From positions 16,978 to 80,977 of the forward strand of contig NZ_AQXL01000123.1 in the NCBI RefSeq assembly GCF_000376225.1: DNA of 64,000 nucleotides. The letters are read 5' to 3'. The DNA is from Effusibacillus pohliae DSM 22757. GTDB taxonomy: Bacteria > Bacillota > Bacilli > Tumebacillales > Effusibacillaceae. Positions 1 through 10,867 of this stretch are shown here, in pieces. Made by a program: the position numbers and the translations under genes. The number at the start of each line of letters is the position of its first letter. Within the stretch, counting starts at the first letter, position 1. The notes beneath the pieces were generated by a model. That model made no database searches. It had not been told where the DNA came from and worked only from the letters and a program-made list of their open reading frames with translations.

Positions 1-1
1 G

Positions 2-286
2 CTTGTCTACAATGGTTTTTGGTTTGCGCCGGAACGGTTGGCGCTGCAGGCACTGGTCACCGAGAGCCAGAAAAATGTAACCGGTACGGTTCGCGTAAAA
101 CTTTACAAGGGGAACGTGATCGCGGCCGGAGTGAAGAGCCCGGTCAGCTTGTACAATCCGTATATCGCCACGATGGAAGCCGACCCGACGCAGGCGTACA
201 ACCAATCGGATGCGACCGGTTTTATCCGTTTGAACGCGCTGCGTTTGAAAGTAGCGGCCGGGGTGCGGCAGAGCGTAGATGAATAA
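2..286 (+). CDS. argG: argininosuccinate synthase, C-terminal part
   Basis: The gene enters from outside the window; 94 codons and the stop are visible. The reading frame opens with the [10 protein letters not shown] motif typical of the end of ArgG, followed by the helix and beta segment seen in this family ([17 protein letters not shown], then [11 protein letters not shown]). ArgG joins citrulline and aspartate with ATP to make argininosuccinate in the cytoplasm, the second last step of arginine synthesis. argH follows 55 bp downstream, so the two probably form one operon. The 5' end, promoter and ATP-binding domain lie outside the window. Confidence 0.95.
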   Translation, partial: LVYNGFWFAPERLALQALVTESQKNVTGTVRVKLYKGNVIAAGVKSPVSLYNPYIATMEADPTQAYNQSDATGFIRLNALRLKVAAGVRQSVDE

Positions 287-341
287 GACGTCCCGTTCGG
301 CTTGCAAAAGGAACAATATGGCGCGAAAGGAAGTAGGAAAA

Positions 342-1772
342 GTGTCGAAGCTATGGGGCGGACGTTTTACCAAACCGACGGATAAGCTGGTCGAAGAGTT
401 TACCGCTTCGATCCGTTTTGACCAAAAATTGGCCGTGGACGACATCCGCGGCTCGCTTGCGCATGTGAAAATGCTGGGGGCATGCGGCATTATTCCGCAG
501 GAAGATGCGGACCAGATCCGGGCCGGACTCTTATCGATTTTAACAGATGTGAAGGCGGGTAAGCTCGAGTACGCGGTCGAAAATGAAGACATCCACATGA
601 ACATTGAGAAAAATTTGATTGAGCGGATCGGGCCGGTCGGCGGCAAACTGCATACGGGACGTTCGCGCAACGACCAGGTCGCGACCGACATGCATCTATA
701 TCTGCGGCGCGAGACAAAGCAGATTATCGCTTTGCTGGCCGATGTATTGCAAGCGCTGGTGGACACGGCCGAAAAGCACATCGATGTGATCGTTCCCGGC
801 TATACCCACTTGCAGCGGGCGCAGCCGGTCTTGTTTGCGCATCATCTGTTGGCTTATGTCGGCATGTTCTCGCGCGATGCGGAACGCCTGCAGGACGCAT
901 TGAAGCGGATCGACATGCTGCCGCTGGGAGCAGGTGCGTTAGCCGGCACCACTTTTCCGATCGACCGCGAACTGGTGGCAAAAGAGCTGGGCTTCTCCCG
1001 CATCTACGAGAACTCGATGGATGCGGTGAGCGACCGCGATTTTATTCTCGAGTTTCTCAGCGGCGCGTCGATTCTGATGATGCACCTGTCCCGTTTTTGC
1101 GAGGAACTGGTGCTTTGGTCGTCGACCGAGTTCGGATTTGTCGAGCTGGATGATGCGTACTGCACCGGATCGTCGATCATGCCGCAGAAGAAAAATCCCG
1201 ATGTGGCCGAATTGATCCGCGGAAAATCAGGGCGGGTGTACGGCAACCTGTTCGGGCTCTTGACGGTCCTGAAGAGCCTGCCGCTCGCCTATAACAAAGA
1301 TCTGCAGGAAGACAAAGAGGGCATGTTTGATACGGTCGAGACGCTGAAAGGGTCGCTGGCCCTGTTTGCCGGCATGATCCGGACGATGGAAGTGCGGCGG
1401 GAGCGGCTGTCTCAGGTTGTGAAGGAAGATTTTTCCAACGCGACCGATCTGGCCGACTATCTGGTGCGCAAAGGGCTGCCGTTCCGGCAAGCGCACGAGG
1501 TGATCGGCAAGCTGGTGCTCTACTGCATCTCGCATGGCAAATTCCTGGCGGATCTAACGATGGAAGAATACAAGCAGCACAGCCCGCTGTTTGAGCAGGA
1601 TGTGTTTCAAGTGATCGACATCCGGACGGTGGTGGACGCTCGCAATGTGCACGGCGGAACGGGCAGCGAACAGGTTCGGCGGGCGCTGGAACGGGCAAAA
1701 AGTCAGACCGCCGATTTGGCAAACTGGGTGGAAACGGCGCTGGAACAGGAAGAATGGGAGCCAAAGGCCTGA
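342..1772 (+). CDS. argH: argininosuccinate lyase
   Basis: Splits argininosuccinate into arginine and fumarate, the last step of arginine synthesis. The protein begins with [10 protein letters not shown], the usual ArgH N-terminus, and carries the superfamily signature [12 protein letters not shown] around residues 275-290, which holds the catalytic serine loop. Length is 476 aa, near the family norm of about 460. I chose GTG at 342 because AAAGGAAG sits 8 bp upstream and the family N-terminus starts there; ATG at 318 and ATG at 279 are in-frame alternatives, and 279 would overlap the end of argG. The gene closes the argGH operon; a hairpin at 1938-1995 may end the transcript. Confidence 0.96.
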   Translation: MSKLWGGRFTKPTDKLVEEFTASIRFDQKLAVDDIRGSLAHVKMLGACGIIPQEDADQIRAGLLSILTDVKAGKLEYAVENEDIHMNIEKNLIERIGPVGGKLHTGRSRNDQVATDMHLYLRRETKQIIALLADVLQALVDTAEKHIDVIVPGYTHLQRAQPVLFAHHLLAYVGMFSRDAERLQDALKRIDMLPLGAGALAGTTFPIDRELVAKELGFSRIYENSMDAVSDRDFILEFLSGASILMMHLSRFCEELVLWSSTEFGFVELDDAYCTGSSIMPQKKNPDVAELIRGKSGRVYGNLFGLLTVLKSLPLAYNKDLQEDKEGMFDTVETLKGSLALFAGMIRTMEVRRERLSQVVKEDFSNATDLADYLVRKGLPFRQAHEVIGKLVLYCISHGKFLADLTMEEYKQHSPLFEQDVFQVIDIRTVVDARNVHGGTGSEQVRRALERAKSQTADLANWVETALEQEEWEPKA

Positions 1773-1867
1773 CCGAGTGTAGATCGGGAATTCGTTGCCA
1801 CGATGGGCAGAAGTGTTCCAGGTGTGTTGAATCCTGTCGGCCACAGTCGGAATTCGCCAGGAAATAA

Positions 1868-2122
1868 GTGAAAAAAACTCCCTTAGGAAAACAGAAGATT
1901 TGCAGTCTGTTACTACACACCATGAAGCAGGACGACACTGACCCCCGCGACCTTCCAAAGATTCAACCGGTCGCGCGGGGTCAGTATGCTTTTTGTCACG
2001 AAGTCAAGAGTGGTTACCAGGTTGTAGATGCGGAATCCCGCGATATCAAGGAAGCCATTTGGCTGGACATGCTGCGAACGTATGGAGAGAATCATAAAAA
2101 CACGATCCGGCTCCCCTGTTAA
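1868..2122 (+). CDS. possible small hypothetical protein
   Basis: An 84-codon frame with GTG start and a weak AGGAAA upstream. A second possible start is ATG 1922-1924. The C-terminal half (GYQVVDAESRDIKEAIWLD region) has a protein-like composition, but I recognise no family. A strong hairpin (1938-1984) lies inside the frame, which argues that this stretch may instead be the argGH terminator region. Treat it as a doubtful gene in an otherwise empty 575-bp gap between argH and ftsE. Confidence 0.25.
   Translation: MKKTPLGKQKICSLLLHTMKQDDTDPRDLPKIQPVARGQYAFCHEVKSGYQVVDAESRDIKEAIWLDMLRTYGENHKNTIRLPC
1938..1995 (+). terminator. hairpin, probable argGH terminator
   Basis: CTGACCCC(C)GCGACC at 1938-1952 pairs with GGTCGCGCGGGGTCAG at 1969-1984 around a loop of about 16 nt; TATGCTTTTTGTC follows. 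The stem is nearly perfect (about 15 bp with one bulge), but the T-run is short and begins a few bases past the stem. Confidence 0.5.
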
Positions 2123-2164
2123 ACCGCTGGCACGGGAGTTTTCATCAAATTGGCAAACAATACC

Positions 2165-2195
2165 TTGCCAGCAGGCGGGCAAACTCCTGTATAAT
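2165..2195 (+). promoter_or_regulatory. probable sigma-A promoter for ftsEX
   Basis: TTGCCA at 2165-2170 and a perfect TATAAT at 2190-2195 are separated by 19 bp, slightly longer than ideal. It is the only good promoter between argH and ftsE. Confidence 0.5.
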
Positions 2196-2347
2196 TTCTC
2201 AATGAAACAGGATTTTCAGGAACACTGTCGAAAACAAGAAGTGGATTGACAGGGGCGGACGGGCTTCGCGGGGTGAGGCGGCGCACGGTTTGCTGGCGGC
2301 GAATCGGGGCCGCATCAGCGAATAAGGGTGGAGGATGTGAAAAAAAC

Positions 2348-3034
2348 ATGATCGAGATGCATAACGTGTGGAAGACCTATCCGAACGGCGTCTCGGCTTT
2401 AAACGGAATTGACGTGAAAATCGACCGAGGCGAATTTGTGTATGTGGTCGGACCGAGCGGAGCGGGAAAATCCACCTTTATCAAATTGATGTACCGGGAA
2501 GTCAAACCCACGAAGGGTACGATTTACGTCAACGGATTCAATGTCGACCGGCTGAAAGAGCGGAAAATTCCACTGTTGCGCCGGCAAATCGGCGTTGTGT
2601 TCCAGGATTTCAAGCTGCTGCCGCAGCTGACGGCGGCGGAAAATGTAGCGTTTGCGATGGAAGTGATTGAGGCTCCCCGGAGGAAAATCAAGCAACGCGT
2701 AAAAGAAGTAATGGAGTTGGTGGGGCTCGGTGACAAACTGAATAACCTGCCGAACCAACTGTCCGGGGGCGAGCAGCAACGGGTGGCGGTCGCCCGCGCG
2801 CTGGTGAACAAACCGGCTGTGATCATCGCGGACGAGCCCACCGGCAATCTGGACCCGGAAACTTCCTGGGAGATTATGAATCTGTTCGACAAAATCAACC
2901 AACAGGGCACAACGATCGTGATGGCGACTCACAACAAGGAGATCGTCAACACGATGAAACGGCGGGTACTGGCGATCGAGGACGGACGGATTGTGCGCGA
3001 CGAACGACAGGGGGCATACGGATATGAAGATTAG
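2348..3034 (+). CDS. ftsE: cell-division ABC transporter ATPase FtsE
   Basis: Cytoplasmic ATPase of the FtsEX complex, which activates peptidoglycan hydrolases at the membrane. Walker [10 protein letters not shown] lies near residues 36-44, the ABC signature LSGGEQQR near 138-145 and Walker B with ADEPTGNLD near 158-168. Length is 228 aa, as expected. ATG 2348 ([11 protein letters not shown]) fits the family; the ribosome site GGTGGAGG at 2327-2334 is somewhat distant (13 nt). The frame stays open further upstream, but that extension has no family character. The stop overlaps the start of ftsX by 11 bp, indicating translational coupling. Confidence 0.97.
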   Translation: MIEMHNVWKTYPNGVSALNGIDVKIDRGEFVYVVGPSGAGKSTFIKLMYREVKPTKGTIYVNGFNVDRLKERKIPLLRRQIGVVFQDFKLLPQLTAAENVAFAMEVIEAPRRKIKQRVKEVMELVGLGDKLNNLPNQLSGGEQQRVAVARALVNKPAVIIADEPTGNLDPETSWEIMNLFDKINQQGTTIVMATHNKEIVNTMKRRVLAIEDGRIVRDERQGAYGYED

Positions 3035-3905
3035 CACACTGTTTCGTCACATCCGGGAAGGTCTGAAAAATATGGGGCGCAACGGATGGATGACATTTGC
3101 CGCCATCGGATCGGTCGTGGTGTCGCTGCTGATCCTTGGCGTGTTCCTGACGGTGGCGATGAATTTGCAGGCGCTCACCAAAGATGTGGAATCGCAGGTG
3201 CAAATGGACGTGTTCATCCTGCAAGGGACCTCCCGCGCCGATATCCAGAAAGTGGAGGACAAGCTGAAAGCGTTGCCCGGCGTCAAATCGGTCGAATTTG
3301 TCGCAAAGGAAGACGCCGTCAAGCAAATGGTGGAGAAATACAAGGAGCACCGGGATCTGTTCTCCGGTTTGGAAATGGAAAATCCGCTGCCTGACAAATT
3401 TGTCGTGAAAGCGGAGAATCCGCGTGATACGCTGAAGCTGGCCGACCAGATCCGGACGTTTCCGTTTGTCGAAAAGGTGAAAGACGGCCGCGACACGGTC
3501 GAAAAGCTGTTCCGCGTAATGGACGTGGTCCGCTGGGTGGGTGGCGCTCTGATTGTCGGCCTGGCGCTGACGGCCGTCTTCCTCATCTCGAATACGATCA
3601 AGATCACGATCTATTCGCGCCGGCGCGAAATCGAAATCATGAAGCTGGTCGGCGCCACCAACTGGTTCATCCGCTGGCCGTTTTTCTTTGAAGGGCTGCT
3701 GATGGGGGCTTTGGGTGCACTGATTCCGATCGGTCTGCTGGTTGCCGGCTATTCGTACGCGTTGGGCAACTTTGCCAATACGTTTATTCCTTTGATCCCG
3801 CTGCAATCGTTGGTGGTTCAGGTGGGCGGAGCACTGCTTTTGATCGGTTCGTTGATCGGCATTTTCGGATCGACCTTCTCCGTTCGCAAATTCCTCAAAA
3901 TCTGA
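3024..3905 (+). CDS. ftsX: cell-division protein FtsX
   Basis: Membrane partner of FtsE, 293 aa. A first membrane segment lies at about residues 20-42, a large extracellular domain follows, and three more segments fill the C-terminal half (around 170-195, 220-250 and 260-285), the standard four-helix FtsX layout. ATG 3024 has AGGGGG 9 bp upstream. The cognate hydrolase gene that often follows ftsX in Firmicutes (EnvC/PcsB type) is absent here; ctpB comes next instead. Confidence 0.97.
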   Translation: MKISTLFRHIREGLKNMGRNGWMTFAAIGSVVVSLLILGVFLTVAMNLQALTKDVESQVQMDVFILQGTSRADIQKVEDKLKALPGVKSVEFVAKEDAVKQMVEKYKEHRDLFSGLEMENPLPDKFVVKAENPRDTLKLADQIRTFPFVEKVKDGRDTVEKLFRVMDVVRWVGGALIVGLALTAVFLISNTIKITIYSRRREIEIMKLVGATNWFIRWPFFFEGLLMGALGALIPIGLLVAGYSYALGNFANTFIPLIPLQSLVVQVGGALLLIGSLIGIFGSTFSVRKFLKI

Positions 3906-3937
3906 ACCTTGCTTGGCAAGTACTAGACTGACAACTT

Positions 3938-3960
3938 GTCTCATATACTCGCTGTGAGAC
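3938..3960. promoter_or_regulatory. small inverted repeat in the ctpB promoter region
   Basis: GTCTCA at 3938-3943 and TGAGAC at 3955-3960 flank TATACT (3944-3949), a plausible -10 element. No good -35 is present at normal distance, so the promoter may need an activator or an alternative sigma factor. The inverted repeat could be an operator; this is inference. Confidence 0.3.
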
Positions 3961-3982
3961 AGGAGACAAAGGCGGTGAATCG

Positions 3983-5407
3983 ATGCATCTGCGCAAACGC
4001 ACCCTCGCCCTGTTGCTGGTTGTTTCGTTGTTGACCGGAGCCGCTTCCACCTACGGGTTTTTGCAGTGGAGAACGGGTGGCATGTCGGTTGCCGGTGTCG
4101 CGTTCGGGTCCGGGCAGCAGGCGGCCAATTTTGCCAAATTCAACGAAGTCTACCAGACGATTCGAGGGAACTACTACCAGGAAGTCGATGACCAAAAACT
4201 GCTTGATGGCGCCATATCCGGCATGATCGCCGCCCTTGGCGATCCGTATTCCACCTATATGGACAAGGAAACGGCCGACCAGTTTCATATGTCCCTCTCC
4301 TCTTCGTTTGAGGGAATTGGCGCGACAATCGAATCGATCGACGGCCGCGTCACGATCGCTTCCCCGATCAAGGGATCGCCGGCGGAAAAAGCGGGACTGC
4401 GCGCGGGCGACCAGATCCGCAAAGTGAACGGCCAGACACTGGACGGCATGGACATCAACCAGGCGGTCTTGCTGATTCGCGGCAAGAAAGGCACAAAAGC
4501 CGAGCTGGAAATCACGCGTCCCGGTTCGCCCGATGTGCTGCATGTGACGATCGTTCGCGACGAAATTCCGCTGGAGACGGTCTACGGGGAGAATCTCGGG
4601 AACGGGATCGGCAAGATCCAGATTACCTCTTTCTCCGAACAAACGGCGAAACGGTTTGAGGAAGAGCTCAAAAAGCTGGAAGCACAAGGCATCAAAGGGT
4701 TGATCATCGACGTTCGCGACAACCCGGGCGGTCTGTTGGATCAGGTGAACGAAATCGCCAACTTGCTGGTTCCGAACAAAGGCGTGATTTTGCAAGTTGA
4801 GTACCGGGACGGCCATAAAGATGTGATCAAATCGACTCTGCAAACGGCCAAGTATCCGATCGTCTGCCTGATCAACGGCGGTTCCGCAAGCGCCTCCGAA
4901 ATTCTGGCGGCCGCGCTGAAAGAGTCGGGCGGTTACCCGCTGGTCGGCGAAAAGACGTTTGGCAAGGGCACTGTCCAGACCAGCCACGATTTTAAAGACG
5001 GGTCGAACTTCAAGTATACGATGGCAAAATGGTTAACCCCGAAAGGCAACTGGATTCACAAAAAAGGCGTGGAACCCGATTATCAGGTATCGCAGCCGGT
5101 GTACTTCAATCTGCCGGCGCTCAATCCGGACACTCCGTTAAAGCGTGACATGACCGGAGCGGCAGTGAAGACGCTGCAGCAGATGCTGATCGGAGTAGGC
5201 TTGGTTCCGGGCAGGGACGACGGATATTTCAGCACGCAAACGGAAGAAGCGGTGAAAACGTTCCAGCGGATGAACGGCCTGCCGGTGACCGGCGTGGTGG
5301 AAGGACAAACCACCGTCAAATTGATGGACGTGATCCGCGAAAAGAAGAAAACGAACGACACGCAGCTTGAAAAAGCGATTTCCGTGTTGCAATCGATGAT
5401 CAAATAG
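3983..5407 (+). CDS. ctpB: carboxyl-terminal processing protease, S41 family
   Basis: Secreted or membrane-anchored serine protease, 474 aa. Residues 7-27 form a signal anchor, a PDZ domain spans about 95-180, and the S41 catalytic core follows with the serine loop GGSASASEI (around residue 300) and the lysine motif GEKTFGKG (around 325-332). Residues 385-450 form a peptidoglycan-binding domain (DMTGAAVKTLQQ, then GYFSTQTEEAVKTFQ). The position between ftsEX and minJ matches ctpB (yvjB) of B. subtilis, whose product takes part in sporulation signalling by cleaving SpoIVFA; the same role here is inferred. A terminator follows. Confidence 0.9.
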   Translation: MHLRKRTLALLLVVSLLTGAASTYGFLQWRTGGMSVAGVAFGSGQQAANFAKFNEVYQTIRGNYYQEVDDQKLLDGAISGMIAALGDPYSTYMDKETADQFHMSLSSSFEGIGATIESIDGRVTIASPIKGSPAEKAGLRAGDQIRKVNGQTLDGMDINQAVLLIRGKKGTKAELEITRPGSPDVLHVTIVRDEIPLETVYGENLGNGIGKIQITSFSEQTAKRFEEELKKLEAQGIKGLIIDVRDNPGGLLDQVNEIANLLVPNKGVILQVEYRDGHKDVIKSTLQTAKYPIVCLINGGSASASEILAAALKESGGYPLVGEKTFGKGTVQTSHDFKDGSNFKYTMAKWLTPKGNWIHKKGVEPDYQVSQPVYFNLPALNPDTPLKRDMTGAAVKTLQQMLIGVGLVPGRDDGYFSTQTEEAVKTFQRMNGLPVTGVVEGQTTVKLMDVIREKKKTNDTQLEKAISVLQSMIK

Positions 5408-5437
5408 CAGGTAATGACGGTCTTGCCGTCGAATATT

Positions 5438-5468
5438 CCCTTGAGGACGAACGTTCTCAAGGGGTTTT
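5438..5468 (+). terminator. Rho-independent terminator after ctpB
   Basis: CCCTTGAG at 5438-5445 and CTCAAGGG pair around GACG-AA-CGTT, followed by TTTTTTG. It lies between the ctpB stop and the chosen minJ start, which argues against the longer minJ frame beginning at 5414. Confidence 0.8.
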
Positions 5469-5491
5469 TTGTTTCAGGGGGGGAATGGCTG

Positions 5492-6778
5492 ATGCAGGTG
5501 TGGCCTTTTGTTTCGGAGTTGGCACGGGGATTTGGCGGAATCCTGCTGCAGCCGTTCTTTTACGTCGCGATTCTTTTGGTGTACCTGCAATACCGCAGAC
5601 AAGTCCAGCTGGAACGAAAAATGTTCGGCGTCCGTGTGACATCAGCCGAATCGCAGACCGTCCGATCGCTGGCGTACGGGATTTTGGGCGGTGCGGCGGC
5701 GACGCTTCTGATCGCCGGGATCGGCATCGTGCTGAACCCGACCGACTTTGTTTATGTGTGGGCGGTCACGGTCCTGCTGGCGTTGTTCAACTTGCGGTTT
5801 ATCTGTTTTGCCTACGGGGGCGGCATTTTGTCCGTGCTGGCGTTGGGGCTCAAGGCGTTGCCGGAGTATTCGATCCGCTGGCCGTGGCTGGCCGACACAT
5901 ACGCCAATCTGCGGGCTCTGTCAGTTCCGCATTTGCTGGCGCTGGTTGCCACACTGCATCTGGTGGAAGCGTTGTTGGTGTGGCTGCAGGGAAAAGAAGG
6001 AGCGAGTCCTGTGTTCATACAGGGAAAACGGGGGCGGCTGATCGGCGGCTTCATCCTGCAGAAGTTCTGGGTGTTACCGTTGGCGGCTGTGGTGGTGACC
6101 GGAAGCGGCGGACTGCAACCGCCCGCCTGGTGGATCCTGCTACCGGCAGCCGCCGTACAGGGGCTGCAAATCTTTCCGATTCCAGCCGTACTTGGTTATT
6201 CGGGTGTGGCGCTGTCCCGCCATCCGGCCGAAAAAGCGGCGAGAACCGCCGGCTGCCTCGCCCTGTACGCGATCATCCTGCTGGGGCTGACGCTGCTTGG
6301 GGACAGGTGGGTTCCTGCTTTGCTGTGGGCGGCGGCGGTATTTTCGCCGGCCGCGCACGAACTGCTGATCAAATGGGACATGCAGGACGAAAAAGTTCGC
6401 CAGCCCCGCTTTGTCAAGCCGCTGCAAGGGTTGCGCATCCTGGCCGTACTGCCGGGAAGTCCGGCGGAAAGCTTGGAGCTGAAACCGGGCGAGGTGATTG
6501 TGAAGGCGAACGGAGTGCCGGTCAACACACCGTTTGATCTGCACTTTGCGCTGAACCAAAATCCGGCTTTTATCAAACTGGAAGTGGTGGACGAACAAGG
6601 GGAAATCCGGTTTGCGGGCAAACCGCGCTTTACGGGGGAACCCCACAGTCTGGGGCTGATCCTGGTGCCGGATGAGAGCACGCAGGAATATGTGCGCCTC
6701 GACGCGCCCCCGCTGTGGAAACGCATCCGCGATTCATTCGGCAGGGCGGCAAAGCGGAAGAAAAACACAACGGCGTAA
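5492..6778 (+). CDS. minJ: MinJ-like polytopic membrane protein with PDZ domain
   Basis: 428 aa with about seven or eight membrane segments over residues 1-310 and a C-terminal PDZ domain at about 325-400 (LQGLRILAVLPGSPAESL, then GEVIVKANGVPVNTPFDL). In B. subtilis MinJ links DivIVA to MinCD and guides the division site; it sits next to ctpB there too. ATG 5492 follows a G-rich ribosome site (TCAGGGGGGG) and begins MQVWPF. The frame is open back to 5414, but that region contains the ctpB terminator. Sequence divergence in this family is high, so the assignment rests on topology, PDZ domain and gene order. Confidence 0.8.
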   Translation: MQVWPFVSELARGFGGILLQPFFYVAILLVYLQYRRQVQLERKMFGVRVTSAESQTVRSLAYGILGGAAATLLIAGIGIVLNPTDFVYVWAVTVLLALFNLRFICFAYGGGILSVLALGLKALPEYSIRWPWLADTYANLRALSVPHLLALVATLHLVEALLVWLQGKEGASPVFIQGKRGRLIGGFILQKFWVLPLAAVVVTGSGGLQPPAWWILLPAAAVQGLQIFPIPAVLGYSGVALSRHPAEKAARTAGCLALYAIILLGLTLLGDRWVPALLWAAAVFSPAAHELLIKWDMQDEKVRQPRFVKPLQGLRILAVLPGSPAESLELKPGEVIVKANGVPVNTPFDLHFALNQNPAFIKLEVVDEQGEIRFAGKPRFTGEPHSLGLILVPDESTQEYVRLDAPPLWKRIRDSFGRAAKRKKNTTA

Positions 6779-6812
6779 CGATGGAAACTTGTGACAACAG
6801 GAGGAAGCGGAA

Positions 6813-7622
6813 ATGGATATCACGACAATCCTCGGCCTGATTCTCGGTGTCGGCTTTTTGACGGGGGCGTTTGTGCTGGAAGGCGGACATATCGGCTCCC
6901 TGTTTCAGGGAACCGCCGCCATGATTGTGATTGGCGGGACGTTGGCGGCACTGATGGTCAGCACTCCGCTGGAACAACTGAAGCAATTGCCGAAGATCCT
7001 GAAAATCGCATTTACCCACAAGCCGAAGGATCCGCTGGATGTGATCGACGAACTGGTGTCACTGGCGACGATCGCCCGCCGGGAAGGGATCCTGGCGCTG
7101 GAAGAAAAGATCGAATCGTATGATGACGATTTTTTTAAAAATGGAATCCGCTTGGTCGTTGACGGGGTGGACCCGGAACTGGTGCGCAGCATCATGGAAA
7201 CCGAGCTGTCGTTCATCGAGGACCGCCATTCGAAAGGGGCAGCCCTCTTCGAGCAGGCGGGCGGTTTTGCGCCGACGATGGGGATCATCGGAACGGTGAT
7301 GGGGCTGGTGCATGTGCTCTCGAACCTGGAGGACGCCAGCAAACTAGGACCCTCGATCGCCGTCGCGTTCATTGCTACGCTCTACGGCGTCGCTTCCGCC
7401 AACGTGGTGTGGCTGCCGATCGCCAACAAGCTGAAGGTGCGCAGCAAGCAGGAAATTTTGATCCGCGAACTGATGATCGAAGGCATCCTGTCGATTCAGG
7501 CAGGTGAGAACCCGAGCATTCTCGGGCAGAAACTGAAAGTGTTCCTGGCGCCCGCGAATCGCGAAAAGAAAGAGGAAACAGCCGGGCGGGAGGTAGGCGA
7601 GGCGGATGTCGAGACGGCGTAA
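6813..7622 (+). CDS. motA: flagellar motor stator protein MotA
   Basis: 269 aa, MotA/TolQ/ExbB family. Four membrane segments are visible (residues 4-22, 32-50, about 150-172 and 183-205), with the family stretch AGGFAPTMGIIGTVMGL ahead of the third. It forms the ion channel of the stator together with MotB and pushes the rotor. AGGAGG lies 8 bp upstream of the start. The last 17 bases overlap motB. Whether it uses protons or sodium (MotP-type) cannot be settled by eye. No other flagellar genes are in the window. Confidence 0.94.
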   Translation: MDITTILGLILGVGFLTGAFVLEGGHIGSLFQGTAAMIVIGGTLAALMVSTPLEQLKQLPKILKIAFTHKPKDPLDVIDELVSLATIARREGILALEEKIESYDDDFFKNGIRLVVDGVDPELVRSIMETELSFIEDRHSKGAALFEQAGGFAPTMGIIGTVMGLVHVLSNLEDASKLGPSIAVAFIATLYGVASANVVWLPIANKLKVRSKQEILIRELMIEGILSIQAGENPSILGQKLKVFLAPANREKKEETAGREVGEADVETA

Positions 7623-8358
7623 CTCCCATGCCGGCACGCATGAAAACCATGAGCGCTGGCTGTTGACCTATGCGGATCTGATCACGCTACTGATGATTTT
7701 TTTCGTCGTGTTATACGCGATGTCAAAAATCGACATCACTCGGTACGAGCAACTTGCGATCTCCCTGAATCAGTCGTTTTACGACGGTTCGACCGGTGTG
7801 ATGAGAACGAAATTTGAGAAGTCGCAGGGGCAACCGAACGAAGCGGGCAACTCGGTCGACAAACAGACGCTGGAAGCGAGCCGTAAACTGGCGGAAGAAA
7901 CCCAGCGTTTGAAGGAAGCGGAGCAGAAGCTGAAACAGTACATCCAACAAAACAACCTGGGCGACAAAGTGATGGTGGAACTGAACGAAAGAGGTGTGCA
8001 AATCACGTTGCGTGATGTGGCGCTGTACGACACCGGCTCGGCGGTGATCAAACCGGAAGCGGAACGGATTCTCGACGGGATTGCCCCATTTTTAAAGGCG
8101 CTGCCGAATAAAATTTCGGTCGAAGGCCACACCGACAATGTGCCGATCCGCAACAGCCAGTTCCGGTCCAATTTTGACCTGTCGGCCGCGCGGGCGCTCA
8201 ACGTGCTGTATTATTTGCAAACTCGCGAGGTGAAGCCGGATCGGCTGTCGGCAACCGGATACGGCGAGTATATGCCGGTGGCAAGCAACGACACGCCGGA
8301 AGGGCGGGCCGCCAATCGGCGGGTTAACATTCTCATTTTGCGCAGCGCTGTCCAGTGA
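7606..8358 (+). CDS. motB: flagellar motor stator protein MotB
   Basis: 250 aa. One N-terminal membrane helix carries the ion-binding aspartate (YADLITLL, Asp24), followed by a coiled-coil linker (about 85-120) and an OmpA-like peptidoglycan-binding domain (VEGHTDNVPI, then LSAARALNVLYYL, and the closing NRRVNILIL). It anchors the MotAB stator to the wall. The start overlaps motA, a normal arrangement for coupled synthesis. An A/T-rich hairpin at 8425-8486 follows. Confidence 0.95.
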   Translation: MSRRRNSHAGTHENHERWLLTYADLITLLMIFFVVLYAMSKIDITRYEQLAISLNQSFYDGSTGVMRTKFEKSQGQPNEAGNSVDKQTLEASRKLAEETQRLKEAEQKLKQYIQQNNLGDKVMVELNERGVQITLRDVALYDTGSAVIKPEAERILDGIAPFLKALPNKISVEGHTDNVPIRNSQFRSNFDLSAARALNVLYYLQTREVKPDRLSATGYGEYMPVASNDTPEGRAANRRVNILILRSAVQ

Positions 8359-8424
8359 CCGTTGGCAGATTGAAAAAACAGGTTCAAACTAGTGGCATTC
8401 AACCAATATACATTCCGGACGTCA

Positions 8425-8486
8425 AAAAAGCTTCCTCTATATAATGGGCAGTTCGTCAGAAGTGCCTCGGAGGAAGCTTTTTCATT
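8425..8486. terminator. terminator after motB, possibly bidirectional
   Basis: AAAAAGCTTCCTC at 8425-8437 pairs with GAGGAAGCTTTTT at 8470-8482 (13 bp) across a loop of about 32 nt. The A-run on the left and T-run on the right make it usable on both strands. Confidence 0.7.
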
Positions 8487-8503
8487 ATGCCCAATTCTGC
8501 AAG

Positions 8504-8532
8504 TGGATTTTTTTTCTCGGTTCCGCTACAAT
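8504..8532 (+). promoter_or_regulatory. uvrB promoter
   Basis: TGGATT at 8504-8509, a 17-bp spacer and TACAAT at 8527-8532. A LexA box begins at the next base, as expected for an SOS promoter. Confidence 0.6.
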
Positions 8533-8546
8533 AGAACAGAAGTTCG
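8533..8546. promoter_or_regulatory. LexA (DinR) box of uvrBA
   Basis: AGAACAGAAGTTCG fits the Bacilli LexA pattern CGAAC-N4-GTTCG with a single mismatch. It covers the expected transcription start just after the -10 element, so LexA bound here would block uvrB and probably uvrA. Confidence 0.8.
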
Positions 8547-8636
8547 TGTTCGGTTTCTATAGTCTGGTTGCACAATAAAAATGTTATGTTACCTGCCGGT
8601 CGAAGGAGTATAATAGGAGGTATGGAAAGGGTGGGG

Positions 8637-10625
<1,989 letters not shown>

Positions 10626-10632
10626 GCAAGCT

Positions 10633-10726
10633 GCCGCGTTTGGTGGCGGTGGTTTGACCGGTTGCACCGTTGGTTGAAATGGAGTGAGTAAGCCGTGCGT
10701 TTGGCGAGGCGGCTTGACCGGCTGCA
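10633..10726 (+). repeat. imperfect tandem duplication between uvrB and uvrA
   Basis: Two related segments of about 35 bp (10633-10666 and 10692-10726) share GCCG..CGTTTGG and TTGACCGG(T/C)TGCA. They leave a 242-bp gap without a supported gene; short frames here are GC-rich by-products of the duplication. Function unknown. Confidence 0.4.
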
Positions 10727-10867
10727 ACTTTGTCGAAGCGGCTTGTCAGGTGCGGTACATCCCTGTTTTGCATCCTTTTTTTCGCGCCGTGGTCGATTCG
10801 ACAACGGGCCGGCCGCTTTCGACGTTTTTCCCGGGAAATGTAGAAACGTGCAGAAAAGGAGAGCTTT

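Noticed and set aside
1177..1938. Long minus-strand open frame over the end of argH
   Set aside because: It is the antisense of a well supported gene in GC-rich DNA, with low-complexity Pro/Arg-rich translation and no ribosome site.
5414..5491. Earlier start for minJ at 5414
   Set aside because: The extension runs through the ctpB terminator, and the ribosome site fits ATG 5492.
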